This document shows, one piece after another, positions 34,141 through 46,200 of a stretch of 64,000 bases of DNA (positions are counted from its first letter, which is position 1; each line of letters opens with the position of its first letter). Source of the DNA: Daphnia pulex (taxonomy: Eukaryota > Arthropoda > Branchiopoda > Diplostraca > Daphniidae). The stretch covers positions 3,100,001 through 3,164,000 of the forward strand of contig NC_060027.1 of assembly GCF_021134715.1 (NCBI RefSeq), read 5' to 3'. The notes beneath the pieces were generated by a model, which was not told where the DNA came from, made no database searches, and worked only from the letters and a program-made list of their open reading frames with translations. Position numbers and translations under genes: made by a program.

Positions 34141-37100
34141 CCTATATTTTTAGAATTGTTTTTTTGTTTCGAGGAGAAAACACAATCGAATAACTTACTG
34201 TATAGCAATCAAACATTATTCATCCCCCACATCATCAGGCATTGAAAGAGATTATACTTTTCGTTCATTCCTTTTATCCCTCCCCCCCCTTTCTCCAGAG
34301 ATATATACCTAATATAAATGTGAGCAGTGTGTGACGATTATTCTTGAGATGTGTGTGTGGTGTGTGCACCAGGATGCAGAGACAACTCGTCAAATCAGGC
34401 TTCCCGGTTCCCAAACTTCCAAACAACTCATGAACGTGGTAGTGTACAAAATAAGTTTTTGAAATGGCTGTTGTGTCATGTCGTGTGTGTCCTTTCCGTC
34501 CGCCCACCGACAGCCCAAACGAGTTTTGGCCTTATGTAATTCATTCCTGAAACGTTGCAAGAACAAAAAAGTTTGAAAAAAAAAAGAATTCATTCGATTC
34601 AGGTCCTATAAAAAGAAAAACCAATTTAATTTATTTCCTTTTACCAAAACGTGTCACTTCCTTTTGCTCCCATTTCTCTTCTGATACGACCCATTCGGTT
34701 TCATTAAACATTTTTGTAACGAAAGAAAACAAAAAAAGACGAAAGAAAACAAAAACGTGACACGAAAAATTTGATACCCAGCCAGCACGAGTTGGAATCA
34801 TCAGAGAAATTGTATCCCGCCACACCGGAAGAATTCTCGTCTGCTCTCTCGCGGTGCTGTCATGTTGCCCTAAAAAATAATAATTTCCAGAAAATTCACA
34901 CACACACACACACAACGTTTTCCCTCCACTTTTTTTTTTTCTGAATTAAATCGTGTGTTTTTGTGTACATGTTCATTTTGCATATATTATATACAGAGTA
35001 AAAAAATAATAAGAAAACAACAATTTTTTGGTGTGGGTCTGACTGATGCGTGTGCTGTTTGTGTATGCTTTTTTTTCATTTCTTTATTCTCCCGATATTT
35101 TTTTTTTCCTTTTCCTTCTTCGTGACACTCGTGCAATTTCCGAACGATGTTCTCGAGTGACTCCTTATATATATATAATTTGCAATTATTATTATTATTT
35201 TTATTTTTTTTGGAAACGATAAAATACAGAAGTTGAACGTCTTTCACATCTCAGGAGGACTTCCAACATCGAACAACCAACACTTTATATTAAAAAAAAA
35301 AAAGAACAACAACCACAACAGCACTAAAAAGATTTATAAGTTCTCTTTCTCTTTCTTATTTTGCATAATGATTGTAATGGTGCTGTTAAAAGCTTTCTCG
35401 CCGAACCCCCCGTCCCACAAAACCCCCCCCCGTCCTCATGGTGTTCTATAAATATTATATACATTATATAAATATTATCTCTTCTTCTTTTTCCTCTTCT
35501 TCTCTTCTTTTCCCCCCATCTCTCTCGTAATCATCGGCACTTGTAACATGCACTGGTCACTGTGTTGAATGCGACTCGAAAACAAAAAAAAGACAGTTTA
35601 TAAAAAATCCAATCGACGTCTCTATGCAAATCAATTCCCGCATTTGAACCGAAATTTAGAGAAACTTGGCACAAAACAAAATTAATTAATTGACTATATA
35701 GTAAAATGAAGAAGAAGAAGAAATTTTTTTGAAAAATTGGTCCGAAATTGATTTTTTGATTGGAATCGATAACAATTGGGGCTGGCCCTTTTTAGTTTCC
35801 TTTTCAGTGTATGTGACCCATTGTATAATCCACACACTATTTTCTCTCTCTCTCTTTCTATCTCTCTTATTTCCTCGAAAAAACAATTCTATTTTCATCC
35901 GTGCTCTAATAAGATCGGTGCTGTATTTCTCCGTATATCTTTCTATGCGGCCCTCCCCCCCCCCCCAAACCCACCCACACTCCCCCGAAAACGAGTTATT
36001 ATCGATTTATATTTGTATAACACATTGTAATTTTTTTTTCGAAATAAAACAAAAAATGAAATTTTTTTCGTTTACAAAGAAATTGACATGTCTAATTCAT
36101 TTAGATTTTCAATTAATCATTGAATACCCTCGAAAATGAATTAAATAATAAGATATTCAATTAAAACACACACACACACCCCAGAAGCAGTTGGTTGCTG
36201 CTGGTCGATGACCATATTTGTGTGTGTGCCGCGTGTGTGTGTGTCTATATGGGTTGACAACAACGAACGCACCGAACGAGGAAGAGAAACTTTCTAACTC
36301 GTAAAAAATTAGGGCGCTCATGGTTTGTTGCTCTCCATCGGGCTCGATTCGTCCTGTATAATAATATAATACATAACATATGGTTATCATTGGCGTGACA
36401 GTTGAACACAGAAAAAGAAAAGATAAAAAGATAATATTGTATAGCTGTCTGCTGGATGGATGACAGATCGTCAAAGAGTGAAACGTACCGGAAGGTCGGA
36501 GACAGGGTGGTGCGTAATTTGCGCAGTCGTGTTGAAAATTTTATCATCAAAGGGGGATTTATAACTGGAGACCTTTGGTCTCTTTTTTTCTTTCTTTACT
36601 TCTTCTCGTCGGTCTGCTGTTGTTCGTGAATGACCTCATTTCTTTTTTTCACTTGTATAGTCAGTTTCCTCGACAGGAAAATTTGAATTCAAGTTGAAAA
36701 TCCGGATCGCTATATCAGCACAATGATCAATCAAGCGAGGAAAAGACCTCGATTTTATTTCCCAACGTCGAGAATCATTATATTGTGCCTCGCGCCTAGC
36801 GTCGCCAGTTTCCCTCCGGGACTTTTGGGGTTTAACTAACTTAAATGAGGGAGTGTGCTTAATACATTTTTGGGGGTTAGGGGTAAGGTTATATATAGGT
36901 TAAGTATTTTTTCGCGCAATGTAGGGTCGGTAGGGTGATTGCTTGGCGCTTATTATGGGGTGTAACTGTAATCCAGGAGCACGCCTAAGTATTTTTTTTT
37001 TTCGGTTACCTTTTGACCAGTTTCACAACTTGTATCATTTGGATCCCTATCATGTTGGAATTGAAGCCATTTAATGCACCTTTAGAAAGCCGGACTATCT

Positions 37101-37646
37101 AGGCAACAAATTTTGTTTTCTAATGAAGAGAGGGCAGAATTTTCTTCAACTCACTTATAGATTAGCGAAGTGTGATTTATGGATCAACTTAGTCGAGTAG
37201 CCTAGTGAATTTCTTACTGAAGCATTTTAAGTCGCATCCTAATTTATGCAACCAACTCCGCGGATTATCCTCCACGAATAACCAATTCCATTCGTCATCA
37301 TTTTTCTAAAATCATTTCTCATGACCAAAATGTTAAGCTCTATGTAGTACCGCTTTTCTATTCGAAACTCGGTGTCGATGTATAGCTGTCACAAGCAGGG
37401 GTATGGAGAGAAATCGAACAAAGTTTTTATATAGCAAACCGCGATTGGTTGTATTAAATTCCAACTCTTAACACGTAGTTATACAATGCCAGGAATGAGG
37501 GAGCAACGCAATGAAGTGAAGCCATGATTTTAAGACAATAAGACTAGTTTTATCATATGAATGCCCTCATTCCAGTTCGCAAAAACGCTGAAATAAGAAC
37601 AATTTAGAGAAACTGAGTTTGTGTTTCATAACAGTATTTGACACGT
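34141..37646. other. 3'UTR of the zinc-finger gene and intergenic sequence
   Basis: AT-rich with homopolymers, (CA) tracts and TATATA runs. AATAAA-type signals, for example near 36043, could end a long 3'UTR. An unusual G-rich stretch with GGGTTAGGGGTAAGG lies near 36870. No gene recognised on either strand. Confidence 0.4.
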
Positions 37647-38113
37647 TTAATCGCCTTTCTCCAGCGAGAAGCATTTTCATCATTCTCCAATGGCGGCATC
37701 TCTTCTTCGGCTTTGGCTTCCTCACCACCAGCAGGGACATCATCTTCACCGATACCCAAACCCAATTTCATCATGTGGTAGATGCGAGAAGCATGGACGT
37801 CTGGCTCTTCCAGGGAGAAACCAGATGACAGCAGAGAGGTTTCAAACAGCAACATGACCAAATCCTTGACGGCTTTGTCGTTCTTGTCAGCCTCTGCTTT
37901 GACGCGCAGGGCTTCGACGATGGGATGGTCGGAGTTGATTTCCAAGTGCTTCTTGGCGGCCATGTAATCCATGGTGGAGGTATCCCTCAAAGCCTGAGCC
38001 TTCACTTCATGATACGCTCCATGTTGACGGTCCAGCCGTACTGGGAGGTGACGATACAGCAGGGAGACTTGAAAATGACGACCATCTCGACTTTCTTGTC
38101 CGTTTCTTGTGGC
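37647..38113 (-). pseudogene. Hsp90: Hsp90 pseudogene, C-terminal fragment
   Basis: Encodes the end of a cytosolic Hsp90: [12 protein letters not shown], then [53 protein letters not shown] and [15 protein letters not shown]. There are two lesions. A 5-base insertion (TGAAG repeated) near 38004 follows IMK and puts a stop in frame. A one-base loss near 37660 destroys the ATG of the terminal MEEVD co-chaperone motif, so the frame runs past the original stop site at 37647. The segment just before SPCC ([11 protein letters not shown]) is also degraded. The fragment lies in the same orientation as the N-terminal fragment at 39993-40575, with IP3 receptor sequence between them. Confidence 0.9.
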
Positions 38114-38153
38114 AAAAATAAAAGAATTTCAATATGGAACATGGAAATCTTAC

Positions 38154-39992
38154 ATGAAACTGAAATACCCGATGATGGAGAACATGAAGACTAGGATGAG
38201 AGCCAAAACGGCAGCGAGAACGATGGACCTGCCGTTTCGCGTCACTGAGCGGATGACGTTGAGCAGCGTCTCCTCGCGGTAGACGACGTCAAACAAAAGG
38301 ACGGAGAAGAAGAACGAATGGGTGGTGCTGAGTCCGAGGAAGCAAAAGATGAGGTGAACGACGTGGTAGACAATCTCCGTGTCCGTGCAGATTTGTCTGA
38401 CGCTCCGCTGGAATGTCCCGGCGTTGGCCATGATGCTCAGCAGATGGACGCCCTTCAACACTACCGTGGCGGTGCCAAGGAGCATCAGTGTGGGTTGAGG
38501 GCCGGCTGAGCAAATAAGCCGGAGGATGACTGTCATGACGAGAGTCCTAATAACCGACGGTTTGGGTAACGTGATGGCCACAGCGGTGGATAGGAGCATG
38601 ACGGCCCAGATGAGACCTGAATTAATAAACAAAAAAGATCGTTGAAAAGATGGAAATGGGAGTCACTGTTTAAAGGTGTGCAGACCTGAGAGGTGAGTGC
38701 GAGGATCAGGAGCCGGTCCGTCAGTGTCAAACGGGTAAAAGAAGGCGACAATCAAGTTGATAATGACGGCCAAATTGAAGAGGATTTGACTCCAGATGGA
38801 CATGTGCGAGCTGACCCAAAAGAGAAACGGCTGTCCGCGCAATTTCTTCTGCCATTTCATCTCGTCAAACATGTCGTCGACTCCTTCGAAGAAGGCGGCC
38901 ACTTTCGATCCCTGGTCGTCGCGCTCCGCCGTGTGGAAGACGCGCACTTTCGTGTCGTTGGTCAAATACTCGCACATTTCCGGAATGGGGAAGACAATCT
39001 GCTCCATCGTCCGGTCGTGACGGACAATTTCGATTTGCGCCGTGTGATTGGCGTAGTACTGCAGGGCCGCATCACCACTGACTCCGTCCACTGGCGGCGG
39101 TTTCATCAGGGCGGCCAATTCTTTGTTGTGCTGCGCCAACTGGTGGCACAAAATGTAAATGTTGTGGCCGACTTCTTTGGGACTAGTCGCCTCTTCTCCA
39201 CCGACCAAACTTTTCTGATAGGCTTAGCAGGCAACGTCCACTAATTGGTGAGGATTCATGTTGTACAGGATCCTTTCCGCGTTCTCGCTGTCGCCACGAC
39301 TCTCCATGACGGCCAGCAACAACTTGGAGGCGTTGTTTTTCAACTCCAAAACAAGATCCATTCTCCGTTTTCCTAAATAATTGATCAAATAATTATTAGA
39401 ATCAAATGGAATGAAAGGAAATTGTTACCTAATGGATTGATGTCGGTAAGAAGAAGAGCCGTGATGATGTCCAGTCCATTCGACTCGTGAGTGGCGATGC
39501 AGTTTTGGTTTTCGTGACAAGGTCCTTGGCAATATTCCGTCAATGTTTCCAGGGTTTGGTTGATGAGGGTGACGTTGTGCTCATTAATGTAGAGGCCGAG
39601 CAGACCCAGTTCGCCCGTCGTCGATCCGCAAATGCAGTCGAGGAACATGAGTGTCTCTGACACTAAATTGTAACTGTTTTTGTTGGACTGGGCCCGCAAA
39701 AAGTTCTGCAGGTCTCGATTGTGATTCTCACACAGCAACTGCAGGAAGCGGAAGACGGGCAGCATTACCAGAACCTTGGCGGACAACTTGGACTCCATGT
39801 CCGAATCAGTTGCCGTAGTTAACTTTAAGGGCGAATTAAATTTATTTTTGTAAGAATTTTAATAAAATCACGAATTCAAGTTTTGTTGTACCGATTTGGG
39901 TTGTTGTTGTTGTCTCACCAAGTCCTCCAGCGTCGAGTTGACACTACTCAACGTCGTTGTAGTCGAATCATCCAGCCTGGAGCTGGATACTA
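38154..39992 (-). pseudogene. Itpr: IP3 receptor fragment (C-terminal cytosolic part and transmembrane exons), disrupted
   Basis: Four exons with intact GT-AG introns: 39992-39892, 39822-39429, 39372-38686 and 38616-38154. They encode the region before and into the channel domain: [91 protein letters not shown] and hydrophobic transmembrane segments ending IIGYFSF. Known family members are ER calcium-release channels. An in-frame TAA (39224-39226) interrupts VDVAC*AYQKS where the family has a Lys. The pore-loop and C-terminal exons that should follow are absent and the sequence passes into Hsp90. The piece is truncated on both sides and cannot make a channel. Retained introns show DNA-level duplication rather than retroposition. 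Confidence 0.88.
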
Positions 39993-40575
39993 CAAGTGGA
40001 GGACAATCTTGGTTCCTCTACCCATGGGTTCTCTGTGATCAGGCTTGATGGTGAAAGAACCACCAGCTGAAGATTCCCAAACATACTGCTCATCATCATT
40101 GTGCTAGGAATGAACTGTCACCTTGTCGGCAACCAGGTAAGCAGAGTAGGAACCCACACCAAACTGACCAATCATGGAGATGTCAGCTCCGGCAGAGAGG
40201 GCTTCCACGAAAGCTTTAGTTCCAGACTTGGCAATAGTACCCAAGTTGTTAACCAAATCAGCCTTGATCATGCCGATACCACTAAAGAGAAACAGAACAG
40301 TCAAATTCGTGTTCAAATAGGAGGAACTAAATTTCTCAACTTACGTATCCATGAGAGTGAGTCATTCTTGTTGGGGACAATCTTGATTTTAAGATCCTTG
40401 CCGCTGTCCAACTTGCTTGGGTCAGTCAGGGATTCATAATGGATCTTGTCTAGGGCATCTGAGCAGTTGGAGATCAACTATAGAAGGTGTTGATAATCAA
40501 GCTCATAAGCTGAGCAATCTTGGCCTGGAATGTCAAAGTCTCAGCTTCATCTTCCATTTGAACTTCTCCAGGCAT
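39993..40575 (-). pseudogene. Hsp90: Hsp90 pseudogene, N-terminal ATPase-domain fragment
   Basis: Starts [33 protein letters not shown] at 40575, followed by [82 protein letters not shown] and the glycine loop region. Lesions: loss of the segment NKEIFLRE (near 40479), which shifts the frame and removes part of the ATP-binding helix; a nonsense TAG at 40104-40106 in [14 protein letters not shown]; and an abrupt end after TKIVLHL near 39993. One intron (40344-40282) keeps its splice sites, so this is a decayed duplicated gene, not a processed copy. A 5'UTR donor-like GTAAGT near 40738 suggests the ancestral leader intron is also kept. Confidence 0.92.
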
Positions 40576-41593
40576 CTAAAAAGGGAAAGGAAAATATTTC
40601 AGTAAGAAATGTTTGTCAATTGTGGTAGATTGCACTCACAAATTGAAATTCTACATACTATCTATGGACTTGAGGCATACCAAAAAATGTGTAAATAACC
40701 AATTTGTTTGTCTAAACCAGTAGTAAAACTGGTAAAACTTACTTTGCATTTAAACGTAAACAAACAAACCCGACGCTTTTCTGTTCACGTTTGGTGGGGA
40801 TCTACATGTATACAAGGCCGCCGGGCAGTCGTAAAAACTGCTACCAAATTCGCTTCTTGTTAGGCCTGCAAACTATAGCTTTTGGGTTGACACACATCAA
40901 GCCGGGAAAGTGAGCCCGTTCGACTTTGAATCGCTGTGTAAAAAATACAGCTATTAGTATATCTTCATGTGATCCATTTTGAAGACCTTTCTTTGTTTAA
41001 TCTCTTTCATACAAAAATTTTCGTGATAAGAAACACATTTACGTAAATTTTGTATTAATGTTTAGTGTCGTTTTGAATTTGCAGTTTGAATTGCAGCGGT
41101 GGCGTTTCGAAACTGAGCCCCGTTTGACTTAGAATCGCTGTTTTAAAAAATGAATATAGTATATCTTCGTAAAATGTGATCCATTTTAAAGAGATTTCTT
41201 TGTTTAATCTAATGCCTACAAAAATTTGCGTGATTGGTGACACAATTACGTAAATTTAAGTGTCTAATTACTGCAATTGAATTTTGCAGTTTGAATTGCA
41301 GCGGTGGCGTGTCGAAACTGAGCCTCCTTCGACTGTGACTAGAATCCCTACGGGAAATTATTGGTTTTAATTTATACGTCCTTCGAATTTGGCGCGCTGG
41401 GAATTCGATATTCCGCGCATTGAATCCGCGCATCTTGTAACAGGTTCCCATCTCGTCACCTGACGACATTTTCACTTTGTGGTCGTTTCTTGTTTACAAT
41501 GGGTTGTTATTGATAAACCCAATCTCGTGTAAATTATTTTTTTCCTGGATTTCCATTGCAGTATAACCGACGAATATACATTTCTCTTCCGCA
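40576..41593. other. Intergenic region between the Hsp90 pseudogene and UBAC2
   Basis: Contains the old Hsp90 leader and promoter and the UBAC2 promoter and leader. Its main feature is a direct tandem repeat of about 205 bases (40910-41340). No further coding sequence seen. Confidence 0.4.
40905..41340 (+). repeat. Direct tandem repeat, about 205-bp unit, just over two copies
   Basis: The marker GAGCCC..TTCGACTT recurs at 40912, 41115 and 41320 (as GAGCCTCCTTCGACT). Matching interiors include ATAGTATATCTTC, GTGATCCATTTT(A/G)AAG, TTTCTTTGTTTAATCT and TTTGCAGTTTGAATTGCAGCGGTGGCGT. The copies have diverged by substitutions and small indels, so the duplication is not recent. It lies upstream of UBAC2. 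Confidence 0.82.
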
Positions 41594-43293
41594 ATGGCCA
41601 CGTACGTTTCACAGTACTCTACAACTGGATTCTGTATGTTGACATTTATATTAACGTTTCCAGTTTGAAAACCAAAGGTGGTCAGTAATAAAGCCATCGT
41701 CATTAAAAAAATGGAATGTTTTCTCTCCAACAGACCGAGCACCGGTATCAAAAGGGCTGATGGGAGCTTTGTTCATCACCTGCACAGCCATCCATGTCCC
41801 TCTACTGTCTCATCTACGGCTGTACCTCATATGTCAACTGCCAAACACTTTCACGTCTGGCGAGGTATTTCCATCATCTGCTCAAAAAGCCAGCATGTGT
41901 GAGGAAGGTGAAAGTTTTTTCATTACACAGTCTTTTGCTAACAGGTGTGGAGGTTGTTTACATCACAAACAGCCTTTCTCGAAACAAAAGATTTAATTTG
42001 TGCAGCATTGCTTATATACTACTTCAGGTAATTCCCCTTTTCTGCATATAATATAGAATGAGTGCCCAAACCAACCATCAACCATCTCTGCTTCGTTTTC
42101 TTAATTTTTATGTAGAGTGTTTGAAAGACGACTGGGCTCCAAGAAGTTTGCTTCCCACTTGCTTGCCACTAGTCTCATTTCGCTTGGGCTGCAAGTACCA
42201 ATCATTTTGCTCATCAGATCCACAGGATGGGCCTCATATCACCATGGGCATCTCCCTCCTGGCCCGTAAGTCTCCTGCATCACTTTTCCTTTTTACAGAC
42301 ACATGCAAAAACATCAAATGTTAACCATTATTTTTCTCTCCCAAAAATAAAGATATGGATTGATCTTTCCACTCTTTGTACCGTACCTGTGCGATATCCC
42401 GAGAATGACTCGTACACATATCCTTGGGATACCCATCACAGGAAAAACACTGACATATTTAGTAGGTCTGCAAGTGTGCAGCACCTCTTTCCCGACGGCT
42501 GTCTCGGCATTTTGCAGCATTGTAAGTGAATTTCGTTTTCCTCTTGGTCGCTTTCATGACGCTCGAGGCGTGACAGACATATATACTTTTACTTGCACAG
42601 GCTGCTGGACTGTTGTACAGATGGAACGTGTTGAGGGTTCAAGACTGGCTGGCCATACCCGATTGGCTAGCCCGGATAACAGACATGACCTTTGGCCGAT
42701 TATTATCCTCATCACCACCCGCCGACGGGCCGATGGGTGCCACGTTGGAAATTCAACGCCAGGAGCAAATGGAGAGGCTTGAACATCAAATGTTGCTCCA
42801 ACGATCCCGGGACGGACCTCCTCGTCAGGCAAATGAATAATTGTTTTTTTGATATTCCTATATACCCACGCCGAGTCCTCAATTTCCTTACGTATAATAC
42901 CTGAGACGTGATGTTTTTTGGCCCTATAGAACACGGGGCAAGGCTACGCCGAGCGTCTCGTCGGTCCCGAAATGCAGTGGGGCGAGCAAGGTGCCAACGG
43001 ACACCCACGGCGCCGCCGAGATTTCCCCAATATCTTCAATCCGAACGGTAATCGAATTTTTTTCCGTTTTCAAGAATGTCTTACCTATTCAACGTCCGTG
43101 TTTTCGTTCGGAATTCTTTTTTATTTTATTTTGGGCGTTGACAGAAGTTCGACCGAACGACCCAACACCACCGTCCGAAGAGAACGTGACCTTCTTGACG
43201 AGTATGGGCTTTAGCCGTGACCGTGTCATGCGAGCCTTACAAACGACTGGAAACAACGTCGAAGCAGCCACCAATTTACTCTTACAGGAATAG
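41594..43293 (+). CDS. UBAC2: UBAC2: rhomboid-like ER membrane protein with C-terminal UBA domain
   Basis: The eight hand-spliced exons are 41594-41633, 41734-41864, 41945-42027, 42116-42265, 42353-42521, 42601-42828, 42930-43047 and 43145-43293. They total 355 residues (human 344). The start gives MATYVSQYSTTGFYRAPVSKGLM, aligning with human STGSSGLYKAPLSKSL. Rhomboid-like membrane segments follow (VWRLFTSQTAFLETKDLICAALLIYYFRVFERRLGSKKFAS, then FPLFVPYLCDIPR). The conserved MGATLEIQRQEQMERLEHQ motif is at about residue 250, and a UBA domain (VTFLTSMGFSRDRVMRALQTTGNNVEAATNLLLQE) ends the protein. Family members act in ER-associated degradation with gp78 and UBXD8. Exon 6 ends CAG|GCAAAT, a GC-AG intron; every other junction I found is GT-AG. 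The exon 2/3 junction is the least certain. Confidence 0.92.
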
Positions 43294-46200
43294 TAAATCG
43301 GAGAAAAGAAATTAAAAAAACAACGTCAAAAAAATTAATTCATTATTATTATTTTTTTCAAGTAAACATGAATAATAATCTTACCCCAACCCCCCACCTC
43401 TTTATTACTTATTGTGTCGATGTAATTCTATTTTTTTCCGATTCCCAAATTGTGAGGATATCATTGTTTTCATTTTTATTATGATAAAAGAAGAACCATT
43501 TTGTCGTGATTCGTCAATTTTCTTTTTTGTTTTGTGAGTTTTTGAAAACTGTTTGTTTACAGGGTGGTAAAACACAGAAATATCAAAATGCAATTCTTCT
43601 CTTAAATTCATCTAATTTTTTCTCCTTTTTTTTCTTTTCTTTTTGTGTGTCTAGTCTTAAAAGAATGATTACGCGATATCAAACAATTTTCTTGTCTGGC
43701 ATCGGGTGAGAAGTGGAACAGCGAAGAGTCAGCAGTTCAGTTCCGCCTCGACACCGATTCCAGCGACGAGGAAATGGTTTCAGATAAAGAAGAAGAAAAA
43801 GAAGAAAAAAGGAAGCCAGCATGAAAGAATGATGAGGAACAATTCGACACTTTCTTTCGACTCCCCTCTTCAATCACCGCAGTCTATAGTCTCTCTCTTA
43901 TCTACATCGGGCGGTTGGGGAAAAAAAAATTGGCCGGCCACGGTGCGATCGTCGAAGAGACCCGACGTCTCAGTCTGTCGAGCGGCGGGACCAACGGCCA
44001 CGGAATACACAAATGACGTCAACCGACCGAGACCGAGCCATCATCATCATCCCCGAAAAAAAGCTACGGCGAAGGCAATGAGGTAATCGCTGCTTTTTGT
44101 GTTGTCCCGTTAAACTATTGGCTGGGCCAGCCCGCCGTCTCAACGGGAGATCGTTTTTCACGCTCAACAAGTCAAGTCGACGACGACCGATCTTTCAAGA
44201 TGCTGGCCGTCGACTCGCTTTCTTGTTGTAAGAAAAATGTATAGACAACCATTCTACTACTCATTTATTAGACCGGATAGACTTTTTTTTTGGACAAAAC
44301 GGGCCGACCCGGAATGATTTCAATCCGGTACGCCGGATTTTCCGGTTATTATTCTAAGGCGTTCTATTCATTTCCTTTTTTTTTTATTCTAAAACAAAAA
44401 AAGAAAATCGATAAAAACCCCCCCAAAAAAAGAGGAGAAATAGAAAAAGAAGGCCATGCTTGGTTTAGTCATCAAGGATGACCAATAATTTTTTCGTTAT
44501 TTAGGTTACCGGCACCCCGCAGTTCCGTGTATACCTAAATGACTTTGAAGAAAAAATATAAGAATTGAAATGAAAATAATAATAAAAGGATGTGACCACA
44601 CAGCAAACACACACACGCACACAGCAATTGAGGAAGGGTTCTATTTAGACGTTTGAATATCATTTAACTCTCGTTATATGGTGTTTGTAATCTACTCTAA
44701 GCAATTTCGAAAAATTACCGCGTCGGTTTTTTTTATTAGCGGCTATTGTCACGTCCGACTGGCAGCAGCAGCCAAACATTAAACGATCAAATGGACTCGA
44801 ATGTTTCTTTTCGTCTACAAGAGCGGTGAATCATCCCTTTTTTCAAGAAAGAAAGAAAATAAAAACCAACCAAAAAGAGAAAAGAGAGTGAAACTGGGTC
44901 AATTATAAATCGTGATATAACCAATGCAACTAAGAGAGGCGTCAAATACTCTAAGGAGAGACTGCGCGGAACGTGACCTTCTTGTGTTTCTCGTGCACGG
45001 GGGTTCATCTGCCAAAAAATGATCAAACTCCGTAGAAACCTGAAACATGTGTAATAATAATACGGGCGTCCAAAATGTTGAGATAGAGAGAAATTTTCGT
45101 TTTTTCATTCTAGATCGTGATATGCCTTCAACAACAAGAGGAGGAACAGAGTCTGTAGATAGACGCAGATGTATATACCTATACCCCGGTTGTCCTCAAT
45201 TCCATCTGCTGCTGCTGCTGCTGCTGCAAAAAAGAACGAAACAATTTCTCTTCCATGTTTTTATTGCTATTATGCTCAGCAGTTGTGTTTGTTAGTTACC
45301 AACTTTTGTGGCTTGTTGCGCGTCTTTTACGCTTCAAATCACAATATGCACGTCGTCCCTCTATACTCTAGACGCTGTGGCTGCTGGAATATTATTATTA
45401 TTACTACTCAAAAGTAGGTCAAATGAGTAGTCATTATCATTAGCACGGATCGTAGCATCTCGGTAGTTATCGCACACGGCGCCCTCTGCTGATGTTAAAT
45501 GCTCCAGCACCGCCTTGCGCAGAGAATCACAGCGTCTCTCATCCGCCCGTCTCTAATAATTATGAGCAACACACCAAGTAGTTAACACACAAAATTCCAT
45601 GTCTGAAATAGGCTTACACATCCAGCAAACGAAAATAATAACCGTTAAAATATTTTTTAAAAAAAGGATAGAGCTGTGTGTATTTATATTTCACACACAA
45701 ACGTGTCGTTTACTCTTCTCTCTCTTTTGTTTCCGGATGGTGGTTGAAACCCAAAAAATGTTTTCTTATAGCCAACGCCTTTTTCTTTTGTTTCACCGAT
45801 GATTGATTCAATGAGGTTTCGTTTTATTTCTTATTTTTTCTTCCTGGTTAATGTAATGATTAACAAACCGCCAATCACCATCGATGTTGACTCGACATAT
45901 TTTTTTGAAATAATCCAAAGTTGTTAACCTCTCCTATTCAGCAACGGCCATTATTCAGCTTGTTACTATTCATTCCAACGGTTCTTATTATTTTTCTTTG
46001 ATACCCCTGCGTTGGATTATTCGGTGGGGGTCTGATTGATTACGAAATAAAAAGAATCAGCTCGCGGGATGATGGTGGTATAGTGTAGTAGAGTAGTATA
46101 GTAGAGGCGCCTTTTTGGATGGTAGTGGTGGTTAGCGAACGATTGTCTCGGGAAAGTTGGCAAGAGAAAGTGCGATGCAATCACGCCGCGAGGGATATGA

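Noticed and set aside
43706-44086. 126-codon plus-strand frame
   Set aside because: Low-complexity Lys/Ser/His composition with a homopolymer Lys run from an A-rich tract. No domain and no splice or promoter context.
45478-45491. A proven CTCF insulator
   Set aside because: The match to the consensus is good, but a single 14-base motif is weak evidence, so it is reported only as part of the motif observation.
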